The notes beneath the pieces were generated by a model, which saw nothing but the letters and a program-made list of their open reading frames with translations, was not told the origin of the DNA and ran no database searches. A DNA stretch of 64,000 nucleotides. Source: Euonymus europaeus. Taxonomy: Eukaryota; Streptophyta; Magnoliopsida; Celastrales; Celastraceae. Numbering within the stretch: position 1 is the stretch's first letter; each line of letters starts with the position of its first letter. This document shows positions 9,875-21,233 of the stretch, piece after piece. The position numbers and the translations under genes are program-made. The stretch covers positions 21,018,001 through 21,082,000 of the forward strand of contig OY756970.1 of NCBI GenBank assembly GCA_963580455.1. The letters are read 5' to 3'.

Positions 9875-12800
9875 ATGCCTGCTTGGTGGCCGATAAAATC
9901 GAGCAAGTGCAGAGAAGAAACCCAGCAAAACCCACATGGAAAGTTTGCTAATTTCATCAATTTTTCTGCAAACAAGACTGATGTGAACAACAGCAGCAAT
10001 AGCAATAAGAGTAAAGGCTGTAAAGGAGACAAGCCGAGGAGTTTCGATGAAGGGTCGCGAAATTCTCCTCGTGGAAGCAAGGATTTTGGCCCTGCGACGG
10101 GTGGATCATCCGGATACAAGCCGAGGAGTTTCGACGAAGGGTCGCGAAATTCTCCTCGCGGAAGCAAGGATTTTGGCGTTGCGACTGGTGGATCATCCGG
10201 GTTTTCGGGATTTGACTCGGATTCTGTGGAGAGGAGAGGGCATCCCCTGCCTCAGCCGTCGGTTTCATCGATCCAGAGTGATCATGGAGCTGTAATAGCA
10301 TCTGGGTCGGGTTCGGTCTCCAGTATCAGCTCTTCCGAGTCATCCGAGGATCATCTTGTAGGGAATGATCACGCAGCTCAGTTAGGTGGTTACAGGTACG
10401 TTTATTGGAAGAAAAAAATCCCACCTTTTCAGGATTTTTTTTCTTTTGGATTTGAGACTTTTAAGGTTTGGGATTTGAAATTGATTGTCTTATGCGACTA
10501 GAAAGTGCTATTACTGCATTTGCTAATTGATTGTTTATATGGCGCTTATTGGAACTTCTGCTTATCGATGATAACCCAGAAAAATGAGTATTTATATGGT
10601 CTCTCTGATATCTGATTTCTGTATCAGATTTTGTTGCTTGGCCTGATGGGGTTGGATTTCCAATCCGAATACAGTACCAGATGTGTTGATTTTCTGGTAT
10701 GCCCACCTTTTTCTAAGCTTTCTGTGAACTGAATTTCAGCGTCACCCAATTCCTCACATCCAAGTCTCTCTCTTCTGGTTATTTCCTATCGGAGTTTGAC
10801 TGCCTTTGTTTTATTCCCTCTCCTTCAACCCCCTCGGCGGCCCTTAAAATTGCGCACTGCAAACGTGTCTGCTTTTTCTTCAAATTTTGTAGCTTCTTAG
10901 AGTAGGCCTTACCTCCTTGTAGTACTTATCATCTACAAGGTTCTATCAGATTTCTTGGATTTAGTCCTTATCATTCCCTGTATACAAGTGAGAACTGCTT
11001 ATGAAATGTTTTTTTTTCTTCCTGGTTACAGATGATAATTAGTGGGTGGTAGTTGCAATTCTCTTTCTTATTTTTGCTTCTTGCCTCTTGCAGTAACATC
11101 TCATTATCGTTTATTTGGAGTTTTAAATGTAAGTAGACATAAAAAGTGGATTAAAGAGTGGATTAGTTCTGTAATAAATATGCATCAATTATGCATCAGA
11201 GGGAAAAATTCCTCTTTGTTCTCCTATGTCACTGCTAGCTGAAACTGAGTAAATATGTTGATCCCAGAGGGCAAGGCGAGATCAAGTTCAACATGGGATC
11301 AAGGAGCCCTGGCCCTACGCCAAGAGGGGCCACAAGTCCCACGTCACCACTTCATCCTCTTTTGGGTGGTACGAGCCTTGAATCTCCAACCAGTAGGCTG
11401 GAGGATGGGAGAAGTCAAGGTCACCCATTGCCTCTTCCACCGGGTTCTCCTACTAGCCCTTCTGCCTTAGCAACCACAAGAAGTGGAGGAGTCACAGAAA
11501 ATGCACCTTGTTCCTTGTCAAAATGGAAGAAAGGGAGGCTCCTTGGAAGGGGAGCATTTGGCCATGTTTACCTTGGATTTAACAGGTAATTCACACGAAC
11601 ACAAACAATCTCACAATCAATTGACTTCTAAAGTTGTGCGGAATGAGGCAATACTTGTCGTTATAGAAAATTAATCGAGGTGGTTCTTTTGTTAGCTGTC
11701 ATGTCAAGGCTGCGTATTCTATTTTCTGTGTAGTGTTAGGAAGCACCGCAAGGGTAGCACTTTTAACTTTTAAGTGTCTTAAACAACCAGAAGTCGAAAT
11801 AAATAATGGGGAACTTTATTGATTGCTTTGAATTTCTACATTCTACTCTACTAAATGTTGTATTTGCATTTTAACAGTGGAAATGGGCAGATGTGTGCAA
11901 TAAAAGAAGTGAGGGTCGTTTCAGATGATCTGTCATCAAAAGAATGCCTCAAGCAATTGAACCAGGTCATTCTTTTTAATGTTCTTCCTATGCTGTCAAT
12001 AAATCTCTATTCCGGGCAGGTTTCTCTTTCTGGAATGAATGCTTTGCTCGCAGCAATGCGTTGAGTAGATGGTCATTTAATAATTTTCTTTGAATCTCTC
12101 TTTTCTGTGAACAGGAGATAAATTTGCTTAGTCAACTGTCGCATCCAAACATTGTTCGGTACTATGGAAGTGAACTGGTATGCATTTATTTCCTGCTTTG
12201 AGGGCCTGGAATTATTTCATGCATTCTACTCACACAATCACACACCCCAACTCAATAACCCACCTTCTGACATGTAAATGATTTCTAGACTGCAGAAATC
12301 AAGTTCCTGATTACGAGTATTCACCATGATTTGATTATTATTATGAATTACCATTTCTCAGGGTGAAGAAGCGCTCTCTGTTTATTTGGAATATGTTTCT
12401 GGCGGCTCAATCCAGAAGTTACTTCAAGAATATGGCTCCTTTAGGGAGCCTGTTATTCAGAACTATACCAGGCAGATTGTCTCTGGACTTGCTTATTTGC
12501 ATGGAAGAAATACAGTGCACAGGTATTTAGGTGTTAATAGTTAATATGGGCGCTTAATAGGTTTCACTTTCTCTCTTCTCAACATTCTTACCTGTATAAT
12601 GTTCTCTTTCCTGACAGGGACATCAAAGGGGCTAACATATTAGTAGACCCTAATGGTGAAATTAAGTTGGCAGACTTTGGCATAGCTAAGCATGTATGTC
12701 TTATTGCCTACGGAGTCATATTCTTGAATATTGAAAAGGATAATATGTGTGATCATTCAATTATGAACTTATTTTCTGATACCAAAAATCATTTAATAAC

Positions 12801-14341
12801 AGTTTTCATGGGATTTTGAGACTTTCAAAATAGAAGTTGAAGAGAGTAAATGAGAAAATAAATCAATACTATACCTACCTTTGCTTGCATACAATAGTTG
12901 TGAGGGTTCAAGTTGTTTTTTTTCCCCTCTTCTTCCCGTTTATCCAGCTCCTGTGGATTTAGCGCAGTATGTTGTGTACATTTGCAAAGTATATGTAAGA
13001 AATTGTTTACACCAAGAGTCTCTAATTCACAAAACTTGTAAAAAAAAATTCCCATTTAATGCTTTTCATTATATTTTTGATTCATACTGAACTTCTGTTT
13101 TATGAACCAGAGTACCTCTTGTTTCTCAATGCTCTCTTTCAAGGGAAGCCCTTATTGGATGGCACCCGAGGTATGCCCGCCCTTATCTCTTTCTATCAGT
13201 GAACTTGATTGCTATATTTGTTTGTCTATGATTTTCTTGTTTTTGAATGCCATTCTTGTCTTTCTCATGTATATGTCCATATTTTATTCCTAGGTTGTTA
13301 TGAATACGAACGGTTACAGTCTTGCTGTGGATATATGGAGCCTGGGATGCACAATTCTTGAAATGGCAACGTCAAAACCACCGTGGAGCCAATATGAAGG
13401 GGTGCGTTATAGCAATTATGGTAGAGTTGTTTCGCATTGATAGCCACACTTATAGGGTTGATAACCTCCAATTTATTTTTGTCTGATTCATCAGGTGGCT
13501 GCAATATTCAAAATCGGGAACAGCAAAGATATGCCAGATATACCTGATTATCTGTCTAACGATGCGAAAATTTTTGTGAAATTATGCTTACAGCGAGATC
13601 CGTCTGCTCGTCCTACTGCAGTGCAGTTGTTAGATCATTCTTTTATTCGAGATCAAGCAACTACAGGAGTTGCTAACATGAACATAACCAGGGAGGCCTT
13701 TCCTCATAACTTTGATGGAAGTCGAACACCGGTAAAGCCTCCAAATTACTTATTGGAATTTTAGATAGATAATTTATTACAAATGAAGCTATTACTTTGT
13801 GAAATGCCGACATGTTCTCAAAATTTGTTCACTTTCTGAACTGGGACCTTAGCTTATTGTTTGCTATAATTTCTGATCAGCCTATCTTGGAGCTGCATTC
13901 CCAAAGACCAAGTTTCACTTCTGACGGAGAATATGCATCAAGGCCGGTGGTATCGACTAGAGTTCTGAACAACCCTAGGTAATAACAACGTTTTGCCCTT
14001 CATATTTTAACGAAATGCTACATACTGTAAACTTCAAGTTTAAACTACATCATTAACAATTTTTTGTATGCAGAGACAATGTAAGAATGATCACATCTTT
14101 GCCTGTATCTCCTTCTTCAAGCCCGTTGCGTCAGTATGGACCAGCGCACAAGAGTTGTTTACTCTCTCCTCCTCACCCAACATTTCCCGCTGTTGGCGGA
14201 CGAAGTAGCTACAACGTAAACGACTATTCAGCGTACCCACTGAGACCAAATTCAAGATATACTCACGATCCGTGGTTCGATAACTCTATACTCAAAGCTC
14301 AAACCCCTGGTGGTTCTCCTAAAGCTAGACATATGCTCTGA
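9875..14341 (+). CDS. MAPKKK3: Mitogen-activated protein kinase kinase kinase 3 (MAPKKK3/MEKK class)
   Basis: Ser/Thr kinase at the top of MAP-kinase cascades; in Arabidopsis MAPKKK3/5 act above MKK4/5-MPK3/6 in immune signalling. Eleven coding exons with GT-AG borders: 9875-10395, 11268-11585, 11878-11965, 12115-12177, 12362-12522, 12618-12693, 13111-13170, 13294-13401, 13495-13731, 13881-13978, 14074-14341. They total 1998 nt (665 aa) and all phases agree. The product starts [10 protein letters not shown] and has a long Ser/Pro-rich N-terminal region, then the kinase domain at about 260-517. Landmarks: glycine loop GRGAFGHV, Lys289 in [16 protein letters not shown] near 383-392, DFG 403-405, GSPYWMAPE ending at 429. 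The C-tail has [19 protein letters not shown], typical of the orthologue. All catalytic residues are present. Oddity: a 29-residue tandem repeat in exon 1. Confidence 0.96.
10031..10204 (+). repeat. In-frame 87-bp tandem duplication within MAPKKK3 exon 1
   Basis: Copies at 10031-10117 and 10118-10204 each encode 29 residues starting [20 protein letters not shown] and ending GGSSG plus one aromatic residue. Only a few bases differ, mostly silent, with one Pro/Val change. It lies in the disordered, Ser-rich N-terminal region and doubles a block of potential SP phosphosites. Confidence 0.93.
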
Positions 14342-15911
14342 GTAAGTGTACATATTAGTGCGCAAATGTTTCGGTGCTGCAGAAGTTTTCAGCTGTCCGT
14401 TTTCAGCACACCATGATCGAGGTGATCGGATAATTTGTGCGTAATCAGAGGCCATGGATCCTCTCACATGCAGGATGGATCCCGGATTTCATGATCTTAA
14501 GACAGGCCCATCTCTAATTATTGTAAATGGAAAGCGGGTCCCCCGCCTCTGTAACATTTCAAAGCCTCTGTAACATTTCATGTTTTGAAGTAGTTTCATG
14601 ATATAATATAGCATTGCTTATAGCCTTATTCCATCAGCTTTTACGAGTTCAGCCAAAGTTATGTGGAAAGTCTTCTTGTTAGGCTGATATGTTGCATCCT
14701 CCAAAACCAAAAGCTTTCTTTTTGCCTTCTGTTCCCTGTCATTCTTAATGACATTGTGCATACATACATGGGGGACTTTAAAAGAGATTCATCATTGCCC
14801 CCATCTTTATTCTGAAAGTTTGGAGTCTGCTACATGAATTTATGAGAAAATTATTGAGAATCCTCTATATGTATTCACTTATATTATGATCATATTTTAA
14901 TCAACTCCTATTAAATCGATATTGTTTCTTATTATTTTAAGTTCATGTCTTTTTAGGTATTCCTTCCACTTTCAGATACAATGAATATGCTAATTTGATG
15001 GATAGATATTACACAGTTGATGTGATAATACCTAGTCCACCATTCATTGATAATGCCACCTCTTGTGGGATAGATATTTCTTTTGTGATTCTTGAATGTG
15101 ATTGAGCTAGATCGCTTAGCCGCCGGCATCCCAATTGCTTAAACTTGTCAATTTGAGCATATATTTTAATCAAGCTAGATGCTAAAGCCTAACAATCGTA
15201 AAAATCATAAGTATAATAGACAAATAATGATTATCTTTTACATGCCTGTCATTCTTATATGGTCGGTGTATAAGACAAAGATGTTTATTTCCACAATCTA
15301 ATAGTTTTAAAATTAATGGAAACTATGAATTTTATCTTAATTCAATTACCAAAACCTAATTGCATCAAGAACGAAGATTATATTTAGTATAATTTTTAAT
15401 AATATTCCAAAGAAGCAGTTGATTCCCATCAATAATGTCAATGATGATCCTTCCCACCCAATTTCGTTCTGTCACGTTGTATACATCTTGTTTGCCTTTA
15501 ACCTCTGTCTGTTGCGGTACTCTTGCGTACAAATGTTCTTTATCTTTTACATATGAACATATGACTCAATGCTAGAATTACAAGGATGCAAACCTGAGGT
15601 CACATGCTCAATCCATGAAAACATATTTTGAGGATAAGGTCTGCGTAAATTATTTACCTTATAATTATAGCAGATAATGGAAGTGCTTATATTGAGGAAA
15701 TGTGAGACTAACAGTTCTAGTGGATGAAACATACATTTAGCACAATAATGGCAATTCGGAGTATCATATATATTTTATGGGTAGAAATAGCAGCTTCAAC
15801 TGAATGGTGTGTCAATACAGGAAACTAGTTAATCTTGATTCCGGCAAATATAAACAGAAGTTGCTGATGGTAATTTCGAACAGAAGTGGTATTGTGGTTT
15901 AGGAGCCTGCA
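14342..15911. other. MAPKKK3 3' UTR and spacer to ndhO
   Basis: The first 300 bp or so is probably the MAPKKK3 3' UTR, and the end next to 15912 the 3' UTR of the converging ndhO gene. Between them is AT-rich DNA with no recognisable gene or element. Confidence 0.5.
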
Positions 15912-16923
15912 TCACATTCTCTCGTAATTGAGCTTATCAGACTGCAAACAAATGAAAGAGTCTAGACAGAGTTAATAGCTTCAGTAATTTCAACACGGTG
16001 TGTTTGTACCAATAAGCCAGAGAACACCTGCAAACCAAAGGATATGAGGCATTACCTTTATAAGCATGTCCGTCGGAAGCCAAGCTGGAGCTGTAGGAAT
16101 ACCAACCCAACCAACCTGTTAGAAAGTAATGGTTAGTCAGGTCAAAAAGCTACATATTTTTTCAGAAAGAGGAGTTACAGTACTTACAAGTGCATACTCT
16201 CCTGTCTCATATATCCGAAGATCCAAGACCTGAAACAGTGAGAGAATCCACCCAGGTAGCTTCAGAGTTGTGAAACAATGTAGAATTCAACAGGGAACAT
16301 GTAAATCTTATACAGAAAGCTGTGCTGGAAGGATTAAATGACAACTACCTCGCCACGGTCTTCATAAATGTAGTCCAAGCCTTTGTAATAAGGTGGATGT
16401 CCAACAGACAAATACTGAAATCAGAAGAGGTAAATGTTGATTGTTATTCATGTGTTGATAAGCATTTTCATCAAAAGGTGCAATGTTAAAATCTGAATTG
16501 AAATTGGAATAATTATGCAAAGATACTTCTGGAACTTACATTGACACTGCTAAGATACTTCTCCTTGTCCACTCTCACAATCTGACCCTTCTTCACTGCC
16601 CACAACAAAACCAATGAATCAAAACACAAAACCCAACTCACTGTCCTTAACTTCCCAAATTCACTAAAAAAATTGAATTAAAACTCACTTGAATAGACAG
16701 GTTTCTTGGGAAGCTTCATAACAGGTTGATCATTAGAAGAAGAAGAAGGAGAAGAAGAAGCGGAGTCTTCACTTTTAGTTTGTGCTGCCTTCTCTTTATC
16801 AGGTTCTGCTGATTTAACGGCTCTAACAGAAAAAATACGAAAAGGAGTCGTTCGTACTGTATTTGGGAATGGGGATAGGCATGTGAATGAGGCCTTTGAG
16901 AATGTTGCAGAGAAAACAGCCAT
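15912..16923 (-). CDS. ndhO: Chloroplast NDH complex subunit O
   Basis: Nuclear-encoded subunit of the chloroplast NADH dehydrogenase-like complex, which drives cyclic electron flow around photosystem I at the thylakoid; NdhO is in the stroma-exposed subcomplex A. Six exons: 16923-16689, 16595-16540, 16414-16349, 16229-16188, 16115-16056, 15941-15912, totalling 489 nt (162 aa) with consistent phases. The first 55 or so residues are a Ser/Thr-rich, acid-poor transit peptide followed by a low-complexity Ser stretch. The mature core reads KPVYSMKKGQIVRVDKEKYL, NYLSVGHPPYYKGLDYIYED, EVLDLRIYETGEYALVGWVG, TAPAWLPTDMLIK, and ends KLNYERM. The last exon is only 30 nt, found by its match to the conserved C-terminus. 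Head to head with ABCI10. Confidence 0.95.
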
Positions 16924-17177
16924 TGTTGAGAGCTCCGAGGTGTGGCTGTTCGGTTATGTGGAGACTGCGTAGTTCGTGTGGATAAGTGTAAACGACGTCG
17001 CTTAAAGTTTTAACGGCTAGATTTCTAACACTAAAATCCGTTGGTTCGCGGTAATTCTGAAATTTTCATTATAAAATGCATTTTTTTATTTTTTCAAAAA
17101 CCCTTTATTTATGAGAAATAGTGTTGGCAATACCGTTGAAGAAGCTTGAGGTAGGAGACTGTATGAGAGTGAGAGAG
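16924..17177. promoter_or_regulatory. Compact bidirectional promoter between ndhO and ABCI10
   Basis: Only 254 bp separate the ndhO ATG (minus) from the ABCI10 ATG (plus), so both transcripts must start here. AAACGACGTCG lies at 16990-17000. No TATA box is clear on either strand, as is common for plastid-protein housekeeping genes. Co-regulation is inferred from geometry and shared plastid targeting. Confidence 0.75.
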
Positions 17178-19488
17178 ATGAATCTCTCTACTCTGTTCCA
17201 TACATCTAATCCCCTACTTCCTCCGCTTCATTCCATTCCTGCTACAAGGTCGCAAGCGATAATGTATTTTTTTAACTTAAGCATTTCGTCGAACAGATGT
17301 TGTGCGTTATGTGGCTGGTGTTGCTTGCTTTATTTTGTCTTTTTTGCTTTGGATTCTCATAACTAGGTTTCGCTCTGTATGATCTGTAGGGCTAGGACTA
17401 GTATGACTGAGGATGTTGCAATTGAAGGTAAGAACCTCAACTTTTCTATCGCAACGAAGCAGGGGAAATTGTCTCCCATTCTTCACGATTGCTCTCTCCG
17501 AATTCCTTCGGGAAAGCTGTGGATGCTCCTTGGGCCGAATGGTTGTGGAAAATCCACCCTTTTGAAGGTGAATGATTCACGCTCGTATTTAAATTGGTTT
17601 TAGGTATTCAATTTATTTGTTTACACTGATGTTCATATTGTTGTATCAAATGGTCGAACTCACACCTGGTTGGGATTAGTTACGGTATTGAAGTGATATT
17701 AGGATGAACTTCATGAATGCATTGTTATTTTTTATTTTTTTAAGAATTTTGTGTTTCCTGAATTACAAAATTGGAGCAATTGATAGTTTGTTACATGTTG
17801 TGGAATAGATAGATTTTGGCTGGTCTTTTGAATCCAAAAAGTGGTGCATTGTATGTGAAGAGGCCCAGGAGTTTCGTTTTCCAAAACCCAGATCATCAGG
17901 TTAGTTTTCTTTTCCTTGTGCTTCGGACTGTTTTGAGCTTTGACAGTTGTTTTTTGATGAAAATCAAGAATATATGAATGAGGCATTGGAAATGACTAGT
18001 TTTTATAAACATCCAAAATTGAGGAAAAATGCTTGTATGAGAGTTGTTAAACCCCTTTCTCTTGTAGAAGCAAGGTTATGATTTGTGATCACGGAGCTCA
18101 AACTTTGTGAACTATTCTTGTTGTCTCAAATCTCGTAATTTGGTATAACATTATTCTCTTACCTTTACTGTTCGTTTGAAATTCTGTTATTCCAAGTGCT
18201 GAATCTTTGAACAGTGAATTGGACACTGCGAAAGATCTCTTTCACTTGTCTTTACATTAGTTCTTTTTGAATTGGTTCTCTAACTGATGAAAAATGTGAA
18301 CTTTCTTGAGCTCTTGCTTATATGCCATGATACCATCTTCTTCCTGCAGGTTGTGATGCCCACAGTGGAAGCTGATGTGGCATTTGGACTTGGTAAGTTC
18401 AATTTGTCTGAGGATGAAGTTAGGTCAAGGGTGTCAAAAGCTTTGGATGCTGTGGGCATGATTAGCTACATCAGAGTAGGTTAAAGACATGTATAGCTTT
18501 TCCATTGCATTTACTGAGTTTTAATTGTGATATGTGGGTACTTCTGTTCCATTTTCAGAGGCCAGTTCAAACTCTAAGTGGTGGTCAGAAACAAAGAGTT
18601 GCCATAGCTGGTGCCTTGGCTGAGGCATGCAAGGTGCTGTTATTGGATGAGCTAACGACATTTTTAGATGAAAATGATCAGGTGTGTTTCCTTATGGATG
18701 CTCTGACCTTATAAATATAATATTATGAGATATTTAACTCATACAAGATTGATCGGAAAATATTCCAATTGATTGAACCCTCCCTGATTCAGATGCTGAA
18801 ATTGAGATTTTTTTTTCATGGCTTCTTAAAAGCTTAGTTTTAGTTTTCCACTTTGGAAATTTCTTTCGTTGTTTGCTTTGTTTTTTTTTTTTTTTTGTGT
18901 GTGGGTAAGAAGTTGCAGTTTTCATGATGATTGATGGATATACTTAATAGGCAATGTACTTATATACTATGTCATCTCCCCGTCGATTTGCCTTTTCACA
19001 ACAATTTTTTTAAACCAATTGACGCATTCTCACTCCCCCTTCTCCCAACCCCAAAAGCGAAAGGAAATGAAAATTTCCTGCACGTCCATGATTTTATAGT
19101 TTGCTTTCTTATTTCTACGTCCTTGAGTTATGCTTGCTGAATTATCCTAATACATGCAAAGAGTTAAAGGACTCCTGGGAGCAATACCTTTCTTTTTTTA
19201 TCAAACCATGCTTTGTTTCCAGTTATTTAGTTGTTTTTTGACAAGATCAACTTACGACGCCTTGTTATTTGTTTCCAGTTGGGGGTGATCAAGGCAGTCA
19301 AAAGCTCTCTAAGTGCCTCTGGAGAAATTACAGCCTTATGGGTTACCCATAGATTGGAAGAACTTGAGTTTGCAGATGGGGCTTTTTATATGGAGAATGG
19401 GAGAATTGTCAAGCAAGGTGATGGAGCAAGCATTATGGATTTTATTAGATCCAGACAATCCTCTTACATCAACCAGATAAATTGTTGA
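17178..19488 (+). CDS. ABCI10: ABC transporter I family member 10, plastid ECF-type ATPase
   Basis: Soluble ATP-binding subunit resembling bacterial ECF/cobalt-type ATPases; the Arabidopsis orthologue (NAP13) is plastid-located and needed for normal chloroplast development. Exons: 17178-17263, 17390-17567, 17813-17899, 18350-18475, 18559-18681, 19279-19488, totalling 810 nt (269 aa). The N-terminus [20 protein letters not shown] is transit-peptide-like. Walker [10 protein letters not shown] spans residues 77-85; next come the Q-loop [14 protein letters not shown], signature [18 protein letters not shown], Walker [14 protein letters not shown] (Leu in place of the usual Pro of DEPT, as in the Arabidopsis protein) and the H-loop WVTHRLEEL. 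The donor of exon 1 is ambiguous: GT at 17249 or at 17264 differ by 15 nt and both keep frame. I chose 17264 (GTATTT) as the better donor. Confidence 0.95.
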
Positions 19489-21233
19489 ACAAAAATGTCC
19501 ATTTTCTTTTTAAATATCAACCAGAGACAATCCTGAGAATTATCAACCAGAGATCATCTTAAGAGTTCATTGTTTGATATGGCCCAACACAAATTAATGA
19601 TAACCACCAAGTATGGATCGGTAGCTGACCTTTGGGTCTGTTGTACTATGTTTAGATATTTTAGTTGAGGACTATGCCGATTAGGTAATCTAGCCTACCC
19701 CATACTGAGATACTATTATTACAAAATGGTCCATATCTTCAACATCCCAATAACAGATCCCCGTACACCGGTCCTGAGACCTGTGTGCCTTTGTCAGTTT
19801 ACAGATTTTCTAAGGTTCCAACATTTCATTAAAATTTTGATCTAAGTGATTTGTAAGGATATGAAAATAAAGATGAGGCTAACCATTTCTCTTCGCTTGC
19901 GAGAATGGTGAAAAATTCTAGTGTGAAGTCGGGTTCTTCGAATGTCTATCAGATATTGCTTTCATTGTTATGAGGGATCGGGGTTGGACATGATTTTCGT
20001 TTGAATGATTTTGTCATTCCTCAAAAAAAAAAAAAGATATATATAATCAAAAACAGATAAATATGGCGATTTTAGATTTATTAGGACATAAATTAAAGTA
20101 CTCAAGTCAGCCTCCAAAAAGATTATGGGAATGCGATTTCTGGAATTGGTCAAAACTCACTGTTTCATTGTCTACTGACCAATCTCATCAAATAAAAAAA
20201 AACGTTTTGAAAAATCGAAAGAAAAAACAAACATTTGAAAATGGGCAAGTGGCAACTCAAGGTGGATCCATCTTATCGTGCGCCAAGAGCCGGCGCATAA
20301 TAGCATTATATTACAATAATAATAGTAGATCTCTTAAAAAAAATGAACTTGTATAATCTTCATCGATTCGTGAGCGGCGAGAGACAATCGAAGTCCCAAA
20401 AAAGTAGAGTGTCTACTTTGAATTCTAATTTAATTGAAGAAGTTTGGATCAGTCCGCTCTTCACATCCATCTCTTGATTCTTTCGTTTTCTCTGTCAATC
20501 TTCAGTGCTGAGGCTTTTTTTCTGCTTCTATTTACTTTTTGAACCATTTATGGCTTCTTTGAGATTTTGAAGCTCTGCTCCAAGGAGTTGTTTAGGTCTC
20601 GCCTCGAATGGCTTCAAGGTGATCTTTCTTCTCTCCTTACCTTTATTGCAGTTCATCACAAGTGGCTGAAATGCAACTGTTTTGTTGAATTTGGAGGTGA
20701 AAAGCGTGTCTATAAACGTTTGATGTTTGTTCTTGATCTGATTGAATACCTATGTTTGAGCACAAGCATGCGTGATTTTCGTTGAGCATTAGACAGCATT
20801 AGTTATCTTAAAATGTTCTATCCTTTATGGATATTAATGCGGTCATAATAACTATTGCTCCTGTTTAATCATACGTTGGAGAAGGAATTTGTAACCTGGA
20901 GCAACCTGAGCACTAACAAGAATAGGAGAAGAAATTTTCAGGTGCTTCCTATGTCCGTTACATGGACCATTTGGAGTGAGAGGACTTGTAGGAATTTTTT
21001 AATTCAATATAGTGTTTTTGACAGCTTCATTATGAAATCAAGTACCAACGGGGCCAAGTTTCCCCATGGATTCTTGGTTCAATACACGGGCACGTTGTTT
21101 CTTGAAACTTGAGATGATCTATGATCTTCCTTCTGCAATTTCTATTCTCTCTGGTGAACTGTTAGAAATTAATGTTTCCATTGCGGGAACATGGAATGGC
21201 TGCTTGCTTAATCCACTTTTATGTTGCAGGCCA
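19489..21233. other. Spacer and probable 5' non-coding exon(s) of the GONST1-like gene
   Basis: No coding region recognised. The CT-rich stretch near 20380-20620 could hold the first non-coding exon of the GONST1-like gene, whose first coding exon begins after a clear AG acceptor at 21229. An A-rich run sits at about 20022-20036. Confidence 0.4.

Noticed and set aside
18559..18681. DELT instead of DEPT in ABCI10 Walker B as a sign of inactivation
   Set aside because: The Arabidopsis orthologue, as I recall it, has the same sequence; the catalytic Glu is kept.
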